Part shown: positions 18,601 to 26,173 of the stretch, piece after piece
Layout: the number at the start of each line of letters is the position of its first letter
How positions within the stretch are numbered: the stretch's first letter is position 1
DNA from: Microthrixaceae bacterium
GTDB lineage: Bacteria > Actinomycetota > Acidimicrobiia > Acidimicrobiales > Microtrichaceae
Direction of reading: 5' to 3'
Length of the DNA: 64,000 nucleotides
Assembly (NCBI GenBank): GCA_023957975.1
Contig: JAMLGM010000009.1
Location: 62,001-126,000, forward strand
Notes under the pieces: generated by a model
Seen by the model: the letters and a program-made list of their open reading frames with translations, nothing else
Databases searched by the model: none
What the model was told of the DNA's origin: nothing
Made by a program: the position numbers and the translations under genes

Positions 18601-19248
18601 CGTCCCGAGCTTCGCGCCCGACTGGCACAGTGCAAGGCCGAGGAACTGCTCGTTCCCCAGGTCGTCTACGGATACTTCTGCGCCAACTCCATCGGCGACG
18701 ACCTCGTCATCTGGTCCGATGAGACGCGCACCGAGGAGCTGGGCCGGTTCCACTACCCCCGCCAGCAGGTGGAACCGTGGCTGTGCATCGCGGACTTCTT
18801 CCGCCCCTACGACGACGGGGCCGGCGAACTCGACTACGCCGCGTTCCACATCGTCACCATGGGGCCGCGCATCTCTGAGTACTGCGCGCAGCTGTTCGCC
18901 GACAACCGCTACAACGACTACCTGCGGTTTCACGGAATCGGTGTGGAGATGGCCGAGGCCCTCGCCGAGTACTGGCACAAACGCATCCGAACCGAATGGG
19001 GATTCGTCGACGAGGACGGACCGACCACGATCGGACTTTTCCGCCAGCAGTACCGTGGCGGGCGCTACTCGTCCGGATACCCGGCGTGCCCGAATCTCGA
19101 GGACAATGCGCTCATCAACGACCTGCTCGACGGCGGGCGCATCGGCCTTGAGGTGTCGGAGGAGACCGGCTGGCAATACCACCCCGAACAGAGCACCTCG
19201 GCGCTCATCTGCCACCATCCACGGGCGAAGTACTTCGTCGCTCGGTGA
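15694..19248 (+). CDS. metH: Cobalamin-dependent methionine synthase MetH
   Basis: A full-length 1184-residue MetH, which transfers methyl from 5-methyl-THF to homocysteine through methylcobalamin. The domains are in canonical order: homocysteine-binding barrel (zinc Cys in GLNCATGP and GGCCGTTP), pterin barrel (GERTNANGSKAFREAI), cobalamin cap and Rossmann domains (DVHDIGKNLV, whose His ligates cobalt, near residue 757), and the AdoMet reactivation domain (RGGRYSSGYPACPN). I choose TTG at 15694 because GAAGGAG lies 6 nt upstream and homology starts there; an in-frame ATG at 15586 would add 36 poorly conserved residues. Confidence 0.95.
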   Translation: MTIQPSTTESDRHPYLQLLRERVVVFDGAAGTYLQQVGLTADDFGGEALDGCTDLLSVTRPDVIAQMHADYFAAGADVVETNSFGAFGIPLGEYDLQDRTHEINFAAARTARDVADSFSTPDRPRFVAGSMGPGTKFATLGQVSYAALRDLYEEQGIGLLEGGVDLFIIETQFDLLGIKAAMNGVRRAMKRVGREVPIQTQVTIETTGRMLPGTEIAAALGALDPMRPDVIGLNCATGPSEMGEHIRYLSQHSRIPISVLPNAGLPSVVDGKMHYDLGAEDFTAQVTRFVTDFGVRVVGGCCGTTPEYIRQLAEAVAAAEPAPLNPQHQDGATSIYSFQPFGSEEGDNASTAFLMIGERTNANGSKAFREAILAEDWDTTVSIAKAQISDGSHVLDLCVDYVGRDGTIDMDQIAQRFATQSTVPLVLDSTEPEVLESGLQWLGGRAILNSANLEDGDAEGSRMDRVFTMAREYGAAVICLLIDEEGQARDVEWKVRVAHRLHDIAINRYGLEPGDLIFDALTFPLSTGDEDLRNDAAATIEAIRRIHAELPGVYTTLGLSNVSFGLSPASRHVLNSVFLAECIKAGLTSAIAHASKIIPLSRIPDEQRDVCLDLIWDRRGTAGALSNGDPNYDPLHRLLEIFADVQVEAVVKEDRSDWPVERRLSTRIIDGDSEGLTDDLDEAIAGGLAPLAIINDVLLEGMKVVGDLFGKGEMQLPFVLQSAETMKRAVAYLEPMMDSSEAGAGKGRVVLATVKGDVHDIGKNLVDIILTNNGYEVHNLGIKVSIAEMIDKALEVEADAIGMSGLLVKSTLIMRDNLEELNARNLSKIPVMLGGAALTRTYVERDLREVYTGRLFYGKDAFEGLHVMDKLGQIKAGTVVDDAWGVEPGGRALPKREKVEIDPATIPARSPEVAADNPVFAPPFLGSRIVKGLAIDDIAPFINETTIFRNQWQFRPENGETDEQFKERLRPELRARLAQCKAEELLVPQVVYGYFCANSIGDDLVIWSDETRTEELGRFHYPRQQVEPWLCIADFFRPYDDGAGELDYAAFHIVTMGPRISEYCAQLFADNRYNDYLRFHGIGVEMAEALAEYWHKRIRTEWGFVDEDGPTTIGLFRQQYRGGRYSSGYPACPNLEDNALINDLLDGGRIGLEVSEETGWQYHPEQSTSALICHHPRAKYFVAR

Positions 19249-19280
19249 CGCCGGGCGCCCTCCGACCCCTCAAGAGGTTG

Positions 19281-19341
19281 CGATGAGCAGGTTCCGATGA
19301 GCAGGTTCCGATGAGCAGGTTCCGATGAGCAGGTTCCGATG
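19281..19341 (+). repeat. 14-bp tandem repeat forming a chain of ATGA-coupled mini-ORFs
   Basis: Four copies of CGATGAGCAGGTTC (19281-19336) plus a partial fifth that supplies the start of the lipoprotein gene. Each copy has an ATG (19283, 19297, 19311, 19325), and each opens a five-codon frame MSRFR ending in a TGA that overlaps the next ATG as ATGA. The last stop overlaps the ATG at 19339. A Shine-Dalgarno-like AGAGG precedes the first copy, and the internal AGCAGG could serve the others. Confidence 0.9.
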
Positions 19342-20934
19342 AGCATGCTTCGACTCCGGCGCGGTTTGATCGCCGGAGTCGTCGCGTGCGCGATCGTCGC
19401 GGGATGCGCTGGCCGAGACGAAGGTGACGACGGGCACCGAGCTGTCGGCACCCCGTCGACGACAACCTCAGCGCCGGTTCCCGACGCCCTATCCCGTGCG
19501 TCCTTCGCCCCCTATGAACCGCTGTGGACCGCACGGGACTGTGGCGATCCAGGTTCGACCGCGTCGCCGATCGATCCGAACATCGAAGTGTCCTGTGGGA
19601 CGCTCACCGTTCCGGAGAACCGACGTGAGCCACAGGGCAACCTCGTCGAGTTGGCCGTGCGCAGAATCGGCTTTGTCGGCGAGGGTGCTGCCCCCGACCC
19701 CGTGGTGTATCTCCATGGCGGGCCGGGCAGTGGCGTGTACCAATCCGGCTCCGCCCGGTGGGAACGTTTGGCTCACGAACTTCGGCGCGAGGTGATCGTC
19801 TTCGACCAACGCGGCGTCGGGGCGTCGTCGCCGAACCTCAACTGCCCCGAACGCGAGGACGCGTTCATCGAAGTGCTCTCTGGCACCGCCGGATGGGACG
19901 TCGAACTGGCGAACATCCAGACCGCGCTTTCCACGTGCTTCGAACGGCTGAACGCCGCCGGACACGACCTGAGTCAGTACAACACGTTCGCCAACGCCGC
20001 CGACCTGGCCGACCTGCGCGTCGCGCTCGGAATCGACGCCTGGAACCTCTGGGGTGTGTCCTATGGGACTCGTCTCGCGCTCACCGCCCTGCGTTTCTTC
20101 CCCGAGGGAATCCGTTCGGTCGTACTCGACTCGGTTTCTCCGCCGAGTGCCGCGAACGTCTACGGATCGTTGGTATCTGGGCGAGAGGCCTTCGACAGGC
20201 TCGCGAACGGCTGCGGCACCGAACCCGCGTGCAATGAGCGCTTTGGCGACATCCGCCCCGCTATCGACGCGATCTACGCGGCGATGAACGAACAGCCCGC
20301 CGAAACCGACCTCACGGTTGGCGACCAGAACCTGCACCTGCGTCTCGACGGATCCGATGCGATCGCCGGGCTGTTCAACGCGATGTATGACACCACGCTG
20401 ATCCCGCAGTTGCCAGCGGCGATCACCGATCTCGCAGCGGGCGGCCGGGGCATCGTGGCGATGATCGCCCAGGTCGGCATTCCGTTCATCAACTCGATGA
20501 CCGAGGGCGCCTACCTGTCCTACGAATGCGCCGACAACACCGCTCGGATCGAGCCTTCTGAGGTCGACTCGCTCATCGAGGATCCCGGCGAGGCGGCGAC
20601 GTTGCTGTTGGCCGGCTGGAACCTGTTCTGCGAACAGTGGCCGATCGAACCGTTGCCCGTCGAATTCGGCGACGTCGTCACCCGTGACCTGGTACCGGAT
20701 GACGTCGCGGTCATCGTGTTCGCCGGGGAATACGACCCGATCACTCCGAGCGATCGTTCCCGTGAGGTTGCCGAAGCCATCGATGCCCTGGCGTTCGTCG
20801 AGATCCCCCGAGGCGGCCACGGGGCGCAGTCGTCCAACTCGTGCACCAAGGGCCTCTTCCTGCGATTCATCAACGACCCGACACAGCTCGACACCACCTG
20901 CGTCGCGTCGATTCCCGTCGTTCCGTTCGCGTAG
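19339..20934 (+). CDS. Secreted alpha/beta-hydrolase lipoprotein (tripeptidyl aminopeptidase-like)
   Basis: A 531-residue exported serine hydrolase. The hydrophobic signal LIAGVVACAIVAGC ends in a lipobox (VAGC, Cys about 23). The catalytic domain has an HGGPGSG oxyanion motif, the nucleophile elbow GVSYGT (Ser about 240), the acid in GEYDPITP and the His in GGHGAQ, matching the proline iminopeptidase / Streptomyces tripeptidyl aminopeptidase group (SCO7095-like, S33). It probably trims peptides outside the membrane. It starts at the end of the ATGA mini-ORF chain and lies 90 bp after metH. Confidence 0.88.
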   Translation: MSMLRLRRGLIAGVVACAIVAGCAGRDEGDDGHRAVGTPSTTTSAPVPDALSRASFAPYEPLWTARDCGDPGSTASPIDPNIEVSCGTLTVPENRREPQGNLVELAVRRIGFVGEGAAPDPVVYLHGGPGSGVYQSGSARWERLAHELRREVIVFDQRGVGASSPNLNCPEREDAFIEVLSGTAGWDVELANIQTALSTCFERLNAAGHDLSQYNTFANAADLADLRVALGIDAWNLWGVSYGTRLALTALRFFPEGIRSVVLDSVSPPSAANVYGSLVSGREAFDRLANGCGTEPACNERFGDIRPAIDAIYAAMNEQPAETDLTVGDQNLHLRLDGSDAIAGLFNAMYDTTLIPQLPAAITDLAAGGRGIVAMIAQVGIPFINSMTEGAYLSYECADNTARIEPSEVDSLIEDPGEAATLLLAGWNLFCEQWPIEPLPVEFGDVVTRDLVPDDVAVIVFAGEYDPITPSDRSREVAEAIDALAFVEIPRGGHGAQSSNSCTKGLFLRFINDPTQLDTTCVASIPVVPFA

Positions 20935-20971
20935 CCGACTTTGAAGGGCCGAGCGCATCGGGACCTGGTTG

Positions 20972-20988
20972 CTCGGGAATTCTCGAGG
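20972..20988. repeat. Degenerate palindrome at the left end of the DUF222 pseudogene unit
   Basis: CTCGGGAATTCTCGAGG is the decayed counterpart of the perfect palindrome at 55010-55031. It lies 50-60 bp before the pseudogene start and marks where similarity between the two DUF222 units begins. Confidence 0.6.
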
Positions 20989-21027
20989 GCTTGCGGTGTC
21001 TCGGGCTTCGTTGTCGGGGGTCGCGTT

Positions 21028-21033
21028 TAGTAT
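21028..21033 (+). promoter_or_regulatory. -10 element of the DUF222 pseudogene
   Basis: TAGTAT ends 7 nt before the ATG at 21041. The intact paralogue has TAGAGT at the same distance, so the promoter was duplicated with the gene. Confidence 0.5.
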
Positions 21034-21040
21034 CAAACGC

Positions 21041-22538
21041 ATGTTCGAGGACTTCGACAGCGAACTGAATAGCCTGGGTGCCGGGATCGACGATGTGGCG
21101 GTCCTGTTCGAACTGCAACGCCGTTTGGATCTGCACATGATCGACGTGTTGGGCGAACTGGATGCCGTTGGGATGACCGACGTCGTCGAAGGCCTGTCCA
21201 CCAAAGCGTGGGTGTCCAAGACCGCTCGTTGCTCGGGGGTGACCGCGGCCCGACGGGTTTCGGTGGCTCGGGCGGTGCGGCGCCGGTATCGGCCCGACGT
21301 GTTGGACCGGCTCCGCTCCGGTGTCGTGGGGTTTGATCATCTGGTGGTGATCGGACGGTGGTCGAACCCGCGGATCGAACCCACCTGGTCCGACAACGCC
21401 GGACCAATGCTGGACCTCGCGGAACATTTGACGTTCGCGAAATGGGAAAAGGTCATCGCCGCGTTGGCACGCCTCGTCGATACCGACGGCACCGAACCCG
21501 CCCCACCCGCCGAAAAGTCCTGGCTCGACCTACGCGACATTCACGGCCCCGACGGTGTCATCGGCGTGGATCGCCTGAGTTCTTCGGCGACTGCCGCTGC
21601 GGAGGTTGTTCGCCAGGTTATCAACGACGCCACCAAATCGTCACCGTGCCGTCCGCAACGATGCCGAACACCAGACGCGGTCACCGTCGACATCGGAATC
21701 TCAGTTGCGGGCCAAAGCGTTGATGGACCTGTGCCGGTTCGGCACCCAGTTCACCCTGTCGGGTAAACACCGGCCAGGAACCGCCGAAGTCACCATCATC
21801 TTGCAGGCCGACGAACACGGCGAACCACGCGCGTATTCGCCTACGGGTGATCCACTGACCGTGACGTGATCGAACGGATGATGTGTATCCAGAATGGTTT
21901 TTCGTCCTGTTGACTCGTTGGGTCAACTGTTGGATGTTGGCCATAGCGTGCGGTTGGCGACCGATGCTCAACGCGCCGCACTCGCCGCCCGGGACGGGGG
22001 GTGTTGTTTCCCCGGCTGTGAAGCTCCCGCACACCACACCGAAGCCCACCATGTTCGCCATCACCGCAACGGCGGTGCCACCGCGGTGAACAACCTGGCG
22101 TGTCTGTGCCGACACCACCACGGACTCGTACACCGCGTCGGATGGGCCATGCACATCACCACCGACGGATGGACCCTCTACACCCACCCCTGTGGCATCA
22201 CCATCTGGGGGCAACAACACGGGGTACAACGCCAAGGCCCCATCCCCGAAGAACTCGCGGCAGAACCCGAACCACCGGCCCGACCCAAAGTGACAACCCG
22301 CGGCGGGACCGTCGATTTGGGCGACGCGATCGCCACCATCCGGCACCGCTACGACCGCATGACCGCCACCCCCAACACCCGCATGTACCGACCCCACGAC
22401 GCCCGCAGGTCCGCCTCCAGCCGAGGCTCGGGCAGGACCGGACGAACCGGCGGAGCGACGAGGGCAGGGCGACGAACCACCGCCGGGCAACTCTCACTCA
22501 CCCCGACCAAACCACCCCAACCACCGATACGCCAATGA
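21041..22538 (+). pseudogene. Frameshifted DUF222/HNH endonuclease (13E12-repeat family)
   Basis: A relic of the same gene as 55082-56581. The first part reads in frame from 21041 (MFEDFDSELNSLGAGIDD) to about residue 185, then passes through several indels around 21570-21670 and 21860-21900: one frame continues as SQLRAKALMDLCRFG to a stop at 21869, and another carries the C-terminal HNH domain (RDGGCCFPGCEAPAHH, CRHHHGLVHRVGWAMH) to the stop at 22538. Side-by-side comparison with the intact copy shows both substitutions and small insertions/deletions, so this is genuine decay, not one sequencing error. Confidence 0.88.
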
Positions 22539-22581
22539 ACCGGCGGCCCCAAAGAACCGGGTCCGACCGAGGGCGACCTCG

Positions 22582-22620
22582 ACACAGCAACTGAACACAG
22601 CAACTGAACACAGAAACTGA
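22582..22620 (+). repeat. 13-bp tandem repeat after the DUF222 pseudogene
   Basis: Three units of ACACAGCAACTGA (third with one change), followed by a partial unit, in the 195-bp gap between the pseudogene and the convergent membrane protein. No function is apparent. Confidence 0.75.
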
Positions 22621-22733
22621 GCACAGCACCAGACGACAGCGTCCGCACGATCGGTTCGTGCTGATCGTGTTCCCGCGCGCCTGCCCGTGCCGGTGCGCCC
22701 GCGCCGGTCGAATCGGCCGCTCGGCGTTCGTGC

Positions 22734-23591
22734 CTACGCCTGGTTGAGCACCAACCTTGCGACAAGGTCCTGGCTGAAGCCGGTGAGAATCGCCAGGTAC
22801 AACAGGCCGGTCGCCGCCATCACCGCGCTGTAATAGCGCTCCTTGAGTGCCAGGCGTGTGACGCGACACAGCACGATCGTCGCGAGCGCGCTCGCCGCCC
22901 AATACCAGCCGAGCATCCCGTTCCATCCATCGTCGATCTCGCCGGTGATGACCGCAACCATCCCGGGTGGAATGACGAGCGTCGCCAGGTGAACCGGCCA
23001 GACCCACGTCAGCCAGTCGACGAGTTCGATCAGCGGGCGACGCGGCAGACCGGGCTGGGTCAGGTACCAGTGCCCGAGCAACATCGCGTCCGACACCGCT
23101 CCGAGGAAGAACGCCCCGGCGACCACTCGTGCCACCTGAAGCCATGCTGGCGAACCCGCATCGATTCCACCAGCAACCAAACCTGCGAAACCAAGGATCG
23201 GGGCGATGAGGTCGAGCGCGGGCGCGAACTCCGGCACCGAGTCGTCGAAGTGCTGCTCGGACCGATCGATCCCGGTCATCTCGACGATCCGTTGGCTCTT
23301 GCGCTGCTCCTGTTCTCGCTGATGCAACACCCCGGCACGGCGGCGCTGCCAGCTCACCACAAACGAAAAGCCGGCTCCGGCAATCATCGCCATCGACGAG
23401 AGTTCGCGCACCCACACGGTGTTCCACCGCAACCCGATGACGATCGATATCAGCGCAAACGCGCTGTAGACGCCGCGCAACAACCATCCGTAGCCGATGC
23501 CGACCTCACGGCCTCTGGTCGTCACCCACAGAAAGAACAGCCCGCCCCACGCCCACTGGTGAAACACGGTTGCGGCATCGAGATTCAACAC
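22734..23591 (-). CDS. Conserved multi-pass membrane protein, unknown function
   Basis: A 285-residue protein with about eight predicted membrane helices (for example GWLLRGVYSAFALISIVIGL and WAASALATIVLCRVT) separated by a charged cytoplasmic loop near residues 80-120 (Arg/Gln/Glu-rich). HQWAWGGLFFLW near the N-terminus and GHWYLTQPGLPRRPL in the middle contain conserved-looking His/Trp residues. I do not recognise a family. GTG at 23591 has GAGG about 8 nt upstream. It is last in the minus-strand run that starts with lpd, about 100 bp after the DUF2510 gene. Confidence 0.75.
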   Translation of the reverse strand: MLNLDAATVFHQWAWGGLFFLWVTTRGREVGIGYGWLLRGVYSAFALISIVIGLRWNTVWVRELSSMAMIAGAGFSFVVSWQRRRAGVLHQREQEQRKSQRIVEMTGIDRSEQHFDDSVPEFAPALDLIAPILGFAGLVAGGIDAGSPAWLQVARVVAGAFFLGAVSDAMLLGHWYLTQPGLPRRPLIELVDWLTWVWPVHLATLVIPPGMVAVITGEIDDGWNGMLGWYWAASALATIVLCRVTRLALKERYYSAVMAATGLLYLAILTGFSQDLVARLVLNQA

Positions 23592-23692
23592 GTCGGGGAC
23601 CTCATGGCAGCGTCGACACTAGCGCCGGACCCGCACCCGACTTCTCCTCCGCCCCAGCGCTGCACCTCAGCGCTGCACCTCAGCGATGGATC

Positions 23693-25015
23693 TCAGCGAT
23701 GGATCTCAAAGGACACGACCTCGAAGGTTCCGCTCGGTCGCATCTGTTGGCCCCAGATGACCTCCGGCCTCCCCGCCAGGACCCTGACGGTCGCACTCAT
23801 CCGTGTTCCGGGGGTCGGCTGCTGATCCCCCAGGCCCTCGAAGACACATCCGACACCAAAGGCGTTGCCGTCGAAGATGGATGGCGCCCCCCGGAACTCT
23901 TCGATGGTTGAGTGCTGGACCTCGTCATAGACAGCTTCGACCTCGCAGGGTCCGATCACCGCCACCACGACCAACTCCACCGAGGCGCAGGTTCCCACGT
24001 ACCTTGCCGGGCCGGCGGCGAGAACCGAAACGTCGGCCGGCGAGCACCGGATGCCGTCGTGTGTGGGTTGCACCGATTCGCCGTACGCACTGGCGACGCA
24101 CCGGTCGATCGCCAGCGACGCGTACTCCTCCATCGACGTATCGAACACCTCACCCCATTCGACGCCAAGGCGAACCACCATCTCACGGGCGGTTGAAGTC
24201 GGCTCGGCCAAGACGCGATCGCAACCCGTTGCGATCAGCTCGCCCTGAATACCGGTCTCCAGCACCGTTGGCGCAGTCACCGGGCGATCGGAGACATCCA
24301 GGTCGACCCGATCGGTCGCCGAATCGAACGCGTTCACGCACCTCGTCACCAGCACTGCGATCGCGATCGCGACGCCGACGAATCGCCAGAGCCCCGCCGC
24401 TGAGACCGACGGCGACACCGTCGGCCTCGCCGTTGGCCAGGCCGACGGTCGCCCCGTGCGGGCGCGGATTGCTTGCGCGTGTCCGCTGGGCCTCAAGGGC
24501 GACCCCTCGAGCCCATACTCCCCCGGAACCTCCGCTCGCTGCACCGGTGGTGGCGGCAACGTTGAGAGCGTCGACAACATCTCCGTCGACAACATCTCCG
24601 CGGTTGCGGCCGTGGGAGCGATCTTCCCCGCCGGGAGCAGTGTCGGTCCAGCCACTCCAGCGGCTGAAACCTGCGAGGAAACGTTGGGTGGCGGCATTGC
24701 CGCGATCGGGGCGATCGGTGTCGCCGGGGCCATCGGAGCCACCGGGGCCGCCGGCATCTCGGCAGCGAGGGGTGCCTCCGGCGTGGTCGGAGCCTCAGGC
24801 ATGGTCGGAGCCTCAGGCACACCGGGCACAACAGGAACACCCGGCACCAGCGACTGTTCGCCACCCGCAAGCGGACGGGCGTGCACCCAGTCGGTCCACG
24901 TTCGGCCGTCCCACCAACGCAGGTCGTCGCTACGCCACGGGTCGCGATACCAGCCAGGCCGCCGATTCGCGGCCTCGACACTCGCCGCCCCGACCGTCAC
25001 GGCATCGACAGCCAC
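23693..25015 (-). CDS. DUF2510 membrane protein with septum-formation-like extracellular domain
   Basis: A 440-residue single-pass protein. Residues 18-45 form a DUF2510 module (PGWYRDPWRSDDLRWWDG, WTDWVHA). Residues 60-200 are a long Pro/Ala/Glu-rich cytoplasmic linker with PEAPTMPEAPT repeats. A membrane helix (FVGVAIAIAVLVTRC) follows near residue 225, then an extracytoplasmic domain of about 200 residues with paired cysteines (around GIRCS, VGTCAS, GPCEV, GVGCVF), similar to the actinobacterial septum-formation domain. The start is GTG at 25015, 9 bp after the M24 peptidase stop. Function is inferred only from domain layout. Confidence 0.78.
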   Translation of the reverse strand: MAVDAVTVGAASVEAANRRPGWYRDPWRSDDLRWWDGRTWTDWVHARPLAGGEQSLVPGVPVVPGVPEAPTMPEAPTTPEAPLAAEMPAAPVAPMAPATPIAPIAAMPPPNVSSQVSAAGVAGPTLLPAGKIAPTAATAEMLSTEMLSTLSTLPPPPVQRAEVPGEYGLEGSPLRPSGHAQAIRARTGRPSAWPTARPTVSPSVSAAGLWRFVGVAIAIAVLVTRCVNAFDSATDRVDLDVSDRPVTAPTVLETGIQGELIATGCDRVLAEPTSTAREMVVRLGVEWGEVFDTSMEEYASLAIDRCVASAYGESVQPTHDGIRCSPADVSVLAAGPARYVGTCASVELVVVAVIGPCEVEAVYDEVQHSTIEEFRGAPSIFDGNAFGVGCVFEGLGDQQPTPGTRMSATVRVLAGRPEVIWGQQMRPSGTFEVVSFEIHR

Positions 25016-25024
25016 GGCATCGAC

Positions 25025-26173
25025 CTAACGAACCTCGGCTAACCCGTGCGGCGCGTTGTTGAGCGACCGAGGGCCTTCGCCGGTAGCGACGACGATGTCT
25101 TCGAGTCGAAACCCGAACCGACCCGGAAGGTAGATCCCCGGTTCGACCGAAAAGGCGTTCCCCGCCTCGATGGCGGCAACGTTGCCGCTCACCATGTACG
25201 GGTCCTCGTGTTCCTCGACACCGATGCCGTGGCCGGTACGGTGAATGAACCACTCGCCGTAGCCGCCTGCGCTGATCCGGTCGCGACACGCCGAGTCCAC
25301 CGACTCACAGCTCGCCCCCACCGTTGCCGCGCGAACCCCAGCGCTCTGCGCCGCCTCAAGGAGGTCGTAGATACGCGCCGCTTCGGTTGGAACCGGGCCG
25401 GTCCACACACAGCGGGTGATGTCGGAGCAATACCCGACCCCCCACTCGTCAAACAGCGTCCCCCCGAAGTCGCACAGCACGACCTCTCCGGCCTCGATCC
25501 GGCGGTCGCCCGCTTCATGGTGGGGACTTGCGGCGTTCTCACCGGCCGCAACGATGGCGAAGTTCACCCGGCCGTGACCGCGTTCGATGATCCGGCGCGA
25601 CAGGTCCGCAGACACTTCGGCCTCGGTTCGGCCCACGAGCGGAATCCGCCCCTGCTGCAACTCGACGGCGATCTCATCGACGATCGCCCCGGCGCGGGCC
25701 AACATGTCGATCTCGTGGTCGTCCTTCACCGCCCGCAGCGGCCCGGTCACCTCATTGGAACGGAGCCAACGACGGTTCGGGAGCCGATCCTGCAACTCGA
25801 TCAGAAATCGCGACCAGGTCCGGTCGCCGAACGCGATGGTTCCGGCTTCGCCGACCCGCTCCACGATGAGGGCAATGGGGTCGTCGGTTTCGCCCCACGG
25901 GATCACGCTGAAGTGGTCGCGGCTCACCACACGGGGGGCCTCGAGTTCGGGGACCACCAGCGAACAGGTCCCATCTGCCAACAGCACCGCCATGGTGATC
26001 CGCTCGAGGGGCATCGCCTCATAGCCCACCAACCAGGGCAGATCCGGGCCGACCGACAAGGTCAAGGCGTCGACGCCCAGCGCTCGCATCCGCTCGGCGA
26101 CCCGACCAACCCGGGCCACGAACGGGGCGACACCGACCGAACCCGATTCACCCGACGACACCGCCTCACCCAT
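25025..26173 (-). CDS. M24-family metallopeptidase (Xaa-Pro dipeptidase/aminopeptidase-like)
   Basis: A 382-residue protein with an N-terminal creatinase-like domain (to about residue 130) and a C-terminal pita-bread domain. Metal ligands are visible: DFGG (Asp), CSDITRC (Asp), TGHGIG (His), VEPGIY (Glu) and RLEDIVV (Glu). It should cleave X-Pro bonds using two metal ions in the cytoplasm. ATG at 26173 overlaps the end of the lipB-lipA gene by 8 bp, so the two are coupled. The frame is open upstream, but that stretch lies inside the lipoate gene. Confidence 0.9.
   Translation of the reverse strand: MGEAVSSGESGSVGVAPFVARVGRVAERMRALGVDALTLSVGPDLPWLVGYEAMPLERITMAVLLADGTCSLVVPELEAPRVVSRDHFSVIPWGETDDPIALIVERVGEAGTIAFGDRTWSRFLIELQDRLPNRRWLRSNEVTGPLRAVKDDHEIDMLARAGAIVDEIAVELQQGRIPLVGRTEAEVSADLSRRIIERGHGRVNFAIVAAGENAASPHHEAGDRRIEAGEVVLCDFGGTLFDEWGVGYCSDITRCVWTGPVPTEAARIYDLLEAAQSAGVRAATVGASCESVDSACRDRISAGGYGEWFIHRTGHGIGVEEHEDPYMVSGNVAAIEAGNAFSVEPGIYLPGRFGFRLEDIVVATGEGPRSLNNAPHGLAEVR

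Noticed and set aside
15553-19218. Long minus-strand open frames across metH (15553-17334 and 17389-19218).
   Set aside because: They lie antisense to a full-length MetH with every catalytic motif, and their composition is typical GC-driven shadow sequence.
19489-21219. Long minus-strand frame opposite the hydrolase lipoprotein.
   Set aside because: The plus strand shows signal peptide, lipobox and the serine-hydrolase triad; the opposite strand has none.
20974-22545. DUF222 unit as an insertion sequence with target-site duplication.
   Set aside because: No transposase, no inverted terminal repeats and no flanking direct duplication could be seen at either copy; only a palindrome at the left end is shared.
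22582-22620. The 13-bp repeats as a small CRISPR-like array.
   Set aside because: Units are directly adjacent with no spacers and too short.
23803-25062. Plus-strand frame opposite the DUF2510 protein.
   Set aside because: Highly Arg/Pro-rich shadow of a Pro/Ala-rich linker on the other strand.
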